Assembly (NCBI GenBank): GCA_036245805.1
Contig: BTRK01000004.1
Location: 806,001 to 870,000 of the forward strand
DNA: 64,000 nt
Source: Pristionchus mayeri
Taxonomy: Eukaryota; Nematoda; Chromadorea; Rhabditida; Neodiplogasteridae
Reading direction: 5' to 3'
Positions 56,786 through 64,000 of this stretch are shown piece after piece (position 1 is the stretch's first letter; the number at the start of each line of letters is the position of its first letter). The notes under the pieces were generated by a model. The model had not been told where the DNA came from. It ran no database searches and saw nothing but the letters and a program-made list of their open reading frames with translations. The position numbers and the translations under genes were made by a program.

Positions 56786-59622
56786 CTAAGTCATTCTCTG
56801 TTGCTCCGTCATTTCGTAGTATCGTCCTTTCCTGGCAATAAGCTCGGCATGACTCCCTCTCTCCATTATTCGCCCTCCTTCCACGAAACAGATCTCATCT
56901 TAACATTAGCTTTCCTGGATGACAGAAATGATATATCATATCACATTATTTTATGTAAATTTATGGACAGACCACAATTTTGAATGGTATCCAGTCGATG
57001 TGCAATCAGTATTGACGTTCTTCCCTGGGAGGAAGACTCCAGTGCCACTCGAGTAGCCTGAGAAGATCACTACTGAAAGATCAAACTTAACACCCACCTT
57101 TTCACTTTGTGTGTCCAATGCACTCGTCGCTTCATCCAGAATGATCACTTTCGGATTTCTCACAAGTGCTCTCGCAATGGCGATTCGCTGTTTCTGACCA
57201 CCAGACAGTGAGCGGCCTTTCTCACCCACTAGCGTCCAGTATCCCTTGAAAGAAGCCGTAAAGCATTGGATTTTGCACTCATCAAGATAATACTACAGTA
57301 GGAGTGACGATAGTTTTTATGACTACCAATCCCTACTACCTACTGCCTAGAACTACACGCTTCTAGTGAACGATACATCTCCAGTACCTTCTCAAATCAA
57401 AATATGGTAGGTCGAACCTCGGGTAGATCTCGAATGAATTCGACAGCATTCGCCAGTTCGCATGCCTTGATCACATCATCTATGCTCGCATCTTCTCTGC
57501 CCAGTCGAACGTTGTCGATGATGCCTCAATGAACGGCATCTTCAAATGTCGCAGAATAGTCGAATCACTTCCTCTGAATAGAACGGGTTCTTGACTGACG
57601 AGTGAGACATTCGAACGGAGTTGGTGATGAGAGAACGACGAGTATGGAGTTGAATCGAGGCACTAAATTCCAATTTTTTCACAATTGCATGGTGATATAC
57701 TTCTACCAATTGGCCTGAATCGGGGTCGTAAAATCTTTCAAGTAGATTGACCACTGTGCTCTTTCCTCCTCCAGACGGTCCAACTAGAGCAAGGGAGCCA
57801 CCTGAAGGGATAGCGATTTCTGATTTCGTCGCTTCAAAGAGTGAACCTGCGGGCACACTGAAGCAAACATCGCTGAGCACCGTCCTATTCGGTTGGGAAG
57901 GATATGAGAACGAGAGAGAATCACACTTGAGACTTCCTTCGGCTACCTTTTGCGATGTTGTTGCTAGAACGAAGAAAATACTGTGCTTACATGCTGCAGT
58001 TCCGTCACATTCTTCTCCTTCTCCATCGATGGGTCTATCAATCCGAAGAGAAGATTTACTGCGGAAGACGCAGTGATAATCTCTTTGAATGAGTAACTCA
58101 TCAACCACGTCAGTCTGCCCACGTACGAAACGAGACACTAGAGTACGGAATATGAGATACGGAGAGAAAGAAGAGTCAAACCTCACTAGTGAATAGCTGC
58201 TTCGTCGAGTAATCTCCAGTGAAAACGAAGTACACTCCCACACCCGTGGAGATCCAATCGAATATCATGAATATGGACTCGTTCGTCGCGTGAATTATCG
58301 ATTGCCATTTGATTTTCTGAAAATACCCCTCCCTCTCTCGATCAGTGTTAATTCATGAACCTTGGCGAGTGGTGCTTCCCTCCTCCGCTGTATCTCATCG
58401 CATTTTGCCTGGAAGTGATCTTCAACTGCCAATTGCTGAATTGTAGCGATATTTTCGAAGATTTCGACTGCCAACTAAAAGGAGAGATTGATCGCCCAAT
58501 GTGCAGTCACCTTACACCTCTCCAGAAGTGTCGACATCGACGACCTGTTTGTTTGCACAATCGAATTTCTTCTCGAAGAAAATCAATATTGCGAGATATG
58601 TGAGCAGATACAGTACTCCCACCTGCGCATTTGGTTTCATTACCGAATAATGGATCGCGTCTACAAATCCGTTGGGGAAGCAAACAGTGAAAGCGAATAG
58701 GAGAATTAAGATGGATGAGAAGAGACCATCGACGATGATGGAGAGTCGAGTGTCGATCATCTGAATTCGTAGTGCTCATGGCGCTCACAATGACACTGAT
58801 GCGCGTGTCGCCGTGAATACGCATAGATAAATGTTACCATATTCTTTTCATCTGAAGTAATCACACATTATCAATATCCGACTTACCGCCATTGCCAGCG
58901 GAGGCTGTTGGGAGAGAAGGATGGAACATGTGGAGGGAGAAGAAATCGATCGATCGAAGTACGCGATGGGACGATGGAGAAGGGAACGAAGGGCGGATAC
59001 CCGAAGGCCGTTGATGATCGTCTCCCCGATGTATTGACAGATCGTTTGCTGCAGACATGAAGGAGTAGATGCCAAGGGTGGGGCAAGATGGGAAGGATTG
59101 CGATAATACCGATGCAAGGAGGACGATGGCTTGGTAGAGAGTGACACTCATCGTACCCACTATCAACCAGAAGAGGAGCATCTCGTAGTTCTCGTCCTCC
59201 AGAGATCCCATTACGAAGAAGTACCGAGCCTGTGTTTCTGCGTTATCGTAGATCTCGAATAGCAACGAACCGCCAAAATAGGATTGATAATTCCTTTGAG
59301 AATTCCCATTAAAATAACAATGAAGATTTTGAATTTGTGCCTGCATATGAGTGCAATAAATCCTCCTCGTACTGAGACGAATTCCGCTTCATCGGCCTTA
59401 GAATATTCAACAATGGAAATTTGAGCATCGAATTCAATACCTTATCAGTGATAACTTCCCTCTCTGTCTTATCAACGTGGGTAGTTTCGAATGATGCTTC
59501 ACTTCCACTCTCTGACAGCTCCGCTCCTATCTCCATCTCTTGATCTCTTATCATCGACGCAAATATTCCATGCTCTCTCGATCGAAGCTCCTCGTACCCT
59601 GGATGTAAGGTTACACATTCAT
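56786..59622 (-). other. Copy B exons: linker, TMD2 and NBD2
   Basis: Approximate order: linker 59448-59622 ([20 protein letters not shown]), 59287-59400 ([18 protein letters not shown]), [20 protein letters not shown] (58900-59060), [20 protein letters not shown] (58680-58760), [20 protein letters not shown] (58510-58620), [20 protein letters not shown] (58340-58475), [20 protein letters not shown] (58180-58320), [20 protein letters not shown] (58000-58140). NBD2 follows from about 57960 to 57847, 57707-57801, 57545-57662, 57430-57530, 57100-57245, 56969-57060 and 56786-56901. Confidence 0.7.
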
Positions 59623-62600
59623 CATGTTTTGACATTTAATAACTTCATCTCGACTCAGGGTAATGTGTACATAGAAGCTTCACACCTCCACTCTCGATAA
59701 CTTCTCCGCTCTCCATCACAACGACATGGTCTGCATTCTTGATAGTACTTAATCGATGGGCGACGACGAGGGTCGATCGACCTCGAGAAGCGGCGTCGAG
59801 TGCTTCCTGATGAATTCGTCGTGTTCAGTTCAAGCAGAATATTTATGTAACTGCCTCCTCTTTAACAGACTTTCAATCAATCAAGACGAAAGTAACCAAA
59901 ATTTCCAAGTCCTTGATACCTGTACGATTCTCTCCGATTTGGTGTCTAAGCACTCGTGGCCTCGTCGAGTAGAAGAAGACGGGGATTGGATACGATCGCT
60001 CTTGCGATGCCTATTCGCTGCTTTTGCCCACCAGAGAGCGAGATTCCGGATGGGCCAATCTCCGTGTCGTAGCCCTGAAAATATCTTGTTTGCCCTGAAA
60101 AAAAAACTAATGCATTTTTTCAAAACGTTTTATGAGTTTATGGAAAAAGTCGAACCTTGTCCAGCGCAACTACGAAATCATGAGCATGGGCGATTCTGGC
60201 CGCTTCTTCGACATCTCGATCAGTGAATGGACGACCTAGACAGATGTTCTCCCTGATGGAGCCGGTGAAGAGACACGGCTCTTGAGAGACCACCCCGATC
60301 ATCTAAATATACGTTGTATTTTAGACTACTCTACCCTCTGGTCTCTTCACTGCTCATGCCCGGATGAGGTGCGAACTAGTTTCAAAATAAGATACCGTGG
60401 CATTGTTTTTCGAACTGAACATCACAGCTAGGCCCTAGGTCGGATGAGAACTATTGCGTAATTTCGTCCTTGATATCTCAAATGAGGCATGGCTCAATAA
60501 TTATCATCCAACCTAGTGCCCACATCTGTCACCTTCCGCCACTTCCTCGTCTCGTACTTCTCCAGAGGCACTCCGTCCAGAAGAACAGAATCACTGTCGC
60601 TTTTCAGGAATTTTGTGAGCAGTTTGACCTGAGAATAAATCAATGTTGAAATGAGAGAAAGCGAAGCTACAGCAGTGCTCTTTCCGCAGCCACTCTTGCC
60701 CACGAGAGCGAGCGATTCACCGGCGGCGATCTCGAAGGATAGATCACGGAGAGCGGGAGTGCTCCTGAAGATGAGAGGAATAGGAAGGCCAAATAATAAT
60801 CTCAATAAATTATCAATCAGAGGTAGAGTTGGCAATACAAGGGGAGGTTACGAGCTCGTTAGCATCCCCATCCTCGGATTGTGAATTTTGTGTAGGGGAG
60901 GATAACGAGCTCGTAACCTCCTCTCGTATTGCAACCCCTAATCAGAGATGCGGTGAGGCAGTGAATTTGAATTTTACATCTGACTCTACAGTTACTAAGG
61001 CCAAAATGGGAAACTAGCTGACCTCGAGGGATAAGTGAAAGAGACGTTTCGAAACTCAACGTTTAGCTCCGTCGTGGAGGGATCGAGTGGTTGTACTTCA
61101 CTGTTTTTTTCGACCTGCGTTCAATACAAAGGCGAATTATGTTATTCGAAAATTCGGGTTTTTGCATTGTCATTTCACACTCTCAACCAAGTGGCGCGAG
61201 ATGAAAATGAGAAAATTAGAAAATTAGAAATGAGAAAAATGAGATGATAAAAGCAGAAAATGAGGATGTTTTGTCTATCGTACGTGAATGACTGCTCACA
61301 AAGTCGATGATCTCGTAAACGGTGGCCGCAGCTGCTCTCGCTTTGAAGACAGTAATAAGTTGGGGGCCGATGCGAGCTGGAAGAGATGGGATCAGAGTAG
61401 GGCACGAACCAATCATTATTATGACCAATCATTATCATAATTTATGAGGGGAAAAACTGAATCGAAAGATGAGTATTTATCCCAAAAATTTCTTTACGTT
61501 CATGCAGATCGTCTAGGTATTGAGTTACAATGAGTTATTTCTCAATTTTGGAAAATAAAACAAATAAAAGGGAAGGGATAGGGACAAACAGAATCGATTG
61601 GCTGCGATCAGGGAGAGATACACTACTGCGAATACGTTTCCCGCGTCGGAAACCCGTCCATTGTGGTAGGAGATTGTGGCAAACCTGAGCGAGCAAGTCT
61701 GATCTGTTATGCAGCATGATTATCAAGGTGCAGGTGCAGCCATGCCCAACGATTTTACAGTCGCCAACATACGGGCTCACTAACTAGGAGAAGTCGCGGA
61801 GTGTCCGTGGAGTTTCGTATTGAGAAATAACGCATTCGAAAGAGTAGACAATTCGAAGAACTTATGTTGTTATCAAATTTGCTAACGCTCATGTAGACGT
61901 CGGCTCATCGAGGGGTACGTCCTAAAGCAGGTAGAGGCTATGTTCCTAAAATCCCAAACAGTCCAGACCTCTGCAAGATCGTTTAGCAAATTTGAAATCA
62001 AGTTCTTAGAATGTTGTCCTCTTTTTAATGCGTTATGTCACATTATGCAACTCCATGGACACTTTTCGGCTTGTAAGAGATGCGCTATTTAGTACTTCAC
62101 GGCATGCTCACCATAATCCCAAACAAGTAGCAATGTTGTAGACGAATTCGGACGTTGCCTCCAAGAGTCCGGAAGTGCACGCGACCCGGAATGCTGACTT
62201 GATGCCAGTGGAAAGGATCGATGCGTACTTCTGCAGATTAGTGTTAATAATGTGTTAGGAGAGGGATGCAATTAGACCTCGATCATCTGCTTCTGTCCAT
62301 TGCATGATGCGACAGTCTTCACGTTGAGTATGCACTCCTCAGAGATGCCATTTGCCTCTTCCGAAATTGCCAGTGAGCGCTTTGTGGACTGCTCGGTGAT
62401 CTAAAGCGTGATTCAATTTTAATCTTAAAAGAATCGATTATCATTTCTAGATTTAGACTCTTCAAGAGGGTTACTCGGATGTCAAGTCCTACTAACCTTT
62501 GGCAAGAGAGAAGAGGAGAGAATGTAGATGGGACCAGCCCATGCCATCAAGAGAGAGGTCTGCCAATCGAGAAGGAAGGAGATGGTTGTACTGACGATGT

Positions 62601-63588
62601 AGGTAGAGATGCAACTGAGAATGACTATTGCCCCCACGTGATTCATTCTACAGTTCGGAATTCGGGCAAGAGCAATTCAGTTTCGCACACTGGAACTTTG
62701 AGTGGTCAGAAATTCAGTGAACGAGTATCGGAAGATCAAACACTCGCCATACAAACATTCCCAGCTTGTCTCCAAGTCCGTCTCTCATGAGATCGATATG
62801 ACTGAATCAGTATTTTATTTTTCATCTCGAAATCAAAGAAATCGTATTATCGTTCTCTACATTCGCTTGGCAAAGAGTTCGATTAACATGAAGAGGGGAG
62901 ACCCACTTGTCTTCACCTGTTCAGCCTATTGCTCAGCTCTCCAGTGCTCATTTCATCATCGGCCGAGTTCCGGGCGAGAATTGCGGATATAAATTTGCTG
63001 GAATGAATAGATTTCGGCTTTTTTGATGCCTCCTCAGTGAGTAGTCAGTGAGTCATTGAATAGTGAGTGGTGAAGAATCCTCACCTCCTGCATCGCCCCA
63101 TCATTCTCTCTGCTGCCCACATGTGGAGATAATGCTGGAACATTGAACCTATAGTCCTTTTTTTTAGCTAACGCACTAAGAGAAGCTTCGGGTCAGGACG
63201 AGAGTCAGGACGGAAGTCTTTGCCATAGCCATAGCATTCAATAAATCATGATTTATATACCTGGGTGTATTCGATGACGCTGCCTACACAGAATCCGACC
63301 CCGTGAAGAGAAGCCCACTTCCACACAGACCAAAGGAACGTCCCGTTTCCAACCGGCTAAAGGATATACAAAGGCTATTTTACATTGTAAGTTATAATGC
63401 AATGGTCGCACACTATTGTGAATCAATATTACATTTTTTATGTGTTTACTTGCCGATTTCTCATCAACGTAGATCGTCGTTATTCTGCCCACTACAAACA
63501 TGTGAATGGGAGTGATGAATCCAGCAATGGAAGAGAAGATCGACGCAATGAGTATGACGAGCAATTCCTTACGAGAAGCAAATCGGAA
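56786..63588 (-). CDS. P-glycoprotein (ABCB), copy B, frameshifted, 5' incomplete
   Basis: This is a paralogue of copy A on the same strand with the same exon order. The most upstream exon seen (63450-63588) encodes [20 protein letters not shown]; the N-terminal exon with the start must lie beyond 64000. NBD1 has [11 protein letters not shown] (near 60700), [29 protein letters not shown] and [10 protein letters not shown], then a one-base deletion at about 59948 turns the D-loop into a stop. The frame continues correctly after it ([10 protein letters not shown] and [10 protein letters not shown]). NBD2 is complete: [53 protein letters not shown], tail [19 protein letters not shown] and the stop at 56786-56788. 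If functional it would export lipophilic compounds as copy A. With the deletion the product ends in NBD1. Confidence 0.82.
60431..60520. mobile_element. 90-bp MITE (family 4, copy 2)
   Basis: GGCCCTAGGTCGGATGAGAA at the left pairs with TTATCATCCAACCTAGTGCC at the right. The ends match the MITE at 42239-42415 but the centre is different and shorter. It lies in an NBD1 intron of copy B. Confidence 0.65.
60824..60940. mobile_element. 117-bp hairpin MITE, hAT-like
   Basis: Arms GTTACGAGCTCGTTAGCATC and its near complement (GATAACGAGCTCGTAAC) surround a centre of about 25 bp. Ends read TAGAGTTGGCAATAC and, complemented, TAGGGGTTGCAATAC. Flanks ATCAGAGG and ATCAGAGA are an 8-bp duplication with one mismatch, which fits the hAT superfamily. 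It lies in an NBD1 intron of copy B. Confidence 0.7.
61300..63588 (-). other. Copy B exons: TMD1
   Basis: Approximate exons: 63450-63588, 63261-63356, 63085-63134, 62917-62997, 62755-62801, 62497-62614, 62276-62401, 62112-62233, 61598-61688, 61302-61382. Markers: [117 protein letters not shown] and [15 protein letters not shown]. Each has an obvious copy A counterpart. Confidence 0.75.
61800..62063. mobile_element. 264-bp MITE in copy B TMD1 intron
   Basis: AGTGTCCGTGGAGTTTCGTA at 61800 and the complement of AGTGTCCATGGAGTTGCATA at 62063 form the ends; pairing continues through ATAACGCATT and, with gaps, GAAGAACTT and CAAATTTGCTAA. No coding capacity. Superfamily not determined. Confidence 0.7.
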
Positions 63589-63685
63589 CTAAAGGAAGAA
63601 AGCTCGAAATTAAGGACCTCATATTTTCAAATACTTCATTTCCCGATCTAGTGGTGAGGGAGTGTAGAGAATTTCCCGATTCCGT

Positions 63686-63938
63686 TTAAAGGAGGAGTAA
63701 ATGCAAATGCGCGCCCGGTTGGAATATGTTTCACCTAGGGACGCACTCTCTTCAAGTCGCGTGCTATCTCGCCCTCTTCCCTGAGCTTTCCCTGATCTTG
63801 CTCCCAGCCAACTAACGATAGCTCTGCTCGTAATGGCGATATCAATGTGAAAATTTCGGAGCTTCTTATCGTTGGGGAGATCTAGGCCGTGCATATGAAA
63901 GCTGCAAAAATTTAATTTTGGCTTTGCTCCTCTTTTAA
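63686..63938. mobile_element. TTAA-bordered 253-bp MITE (family 3, copy 2)
   Basis: The element begins TTAAAGGAGGAGTAAA and ends GCTCCTCTTTTAA. It matches 36780-37031 throughout, roughly 80-85% by eye, for example TCGTTGGGGAGATCTAGGCC. It lies upstream of the first visible exon of copy B, presumably in an intron or the 5' region. Confidence 0.75.
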
Positions 63939-64000
63939 GTCTCTCTCAATCAATCTAGTGAATGTAGAGAATATATCCCGAATTTTGTTTTCATTGAAAT

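Larger units (their letters stand above)
59688..61100 (-). other. Copy B exons: NBD1
   Basis: Approximate exons: 61022-61100 ([15 protein letters not shown]), 60692-60770 ([20 protein letters not shown] plus Walker A), 60523-60628 ([19 protein letters not shown]), 60159-60304 ([20 protein letters not shown]), 59924-60075 (signature and Walker B, with the deletion) and 59688-59809 ([20 protein letters not shown]). Confidence 0.78.

Noticed and set aside
57802..57846. A 15-residue insertion before Walker A of copy B NBD2
   Set aside because: The segment begins GT, ends CAG and joins PAG to GSLALVG; it is best read as a very short intron.
62497..62614. Suspected frameshift in the helix 4 exon of copy B
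   Set aside because: On careful rereading, [18 protein letters not shown] runs in one frame.
40725..63588. Four separate half-size ABC transporters
   Set aside because: Domain order TMD-NBD-linker-TMD-NBD on one strand, with charged linkers joining the halves, supports two full-size genes.

Overview
The window looks like a piece of a free-living nematode genome, and a diplogastrid such as Pristionchus is my best guess. The evidence is very short introns (several of 39-48 bp), multi-exon genes with GT-AG borders, two P-glycoprotein (ABCB) genes in tandem, an Srd/Str-like chemoreceptor, a nematode-type F-box gene, and dense RTE, mariner/Tc1, TTAA-flanked and MITE insertions. The species is inferred, not read from the sequence.

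Positions 1-29450 are one satellite array of a 172-173 bp monomer, about 148 copies, all in one orientation. An RTE-clade retrotransposon sits inside it. One copy (5047-7953) is complete with an uninterrupted endonuclease/reverse-transcriptase frame. A second copy (2129-3077) matches its 3' third and appears to come from local duplication of the array. The array has several local higher-order periods (about 346, 521, 691, 863 and 1379 bp) and its monomer types change from left to right.

Positions 29451-40638 are transposon-rich. They hold the likely 3' end of a membrane-protein gene (minus strand), an F-box-like gene (minus strand, 33024-37401) with a second LINE and a MITE in its first intron, a dead mariner relic, several MITEs, a 1.4 kb foldback element between TTAA sites, and an RTE 3' fragment with a perfect 16-bp target duplication.

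Positions 40725-49713 carry a complete minus-strand P-glycoprotein gene of about 33 exons (TMD1-NBD1-TMD2-NBD2, about 1,240 residues). A plus-strand seven-transmembrane chemoreceptor gene (51019-54533) follows, with a 1.26 kb mariner-type element in one intron. A 1.1 kb foldback element comes next. The second minus-strand P-glycoprotein gene (56786 to beyond the right edge of the known exons at 63588) is a paralogue of the first. It has a one-base deletion in the D-loop of NBD1, so this allele is either a pseudogene or contains a sequence error.

The two ABC genes would encode ATP-driven exporters of lipophilic compounds. The remaining genes are members of expanded nematode families. No operon or multi-gene system was recognised. 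The unusual content is the satellite/retrotransposon structure and the many short inverted-repeat elements inside introns.
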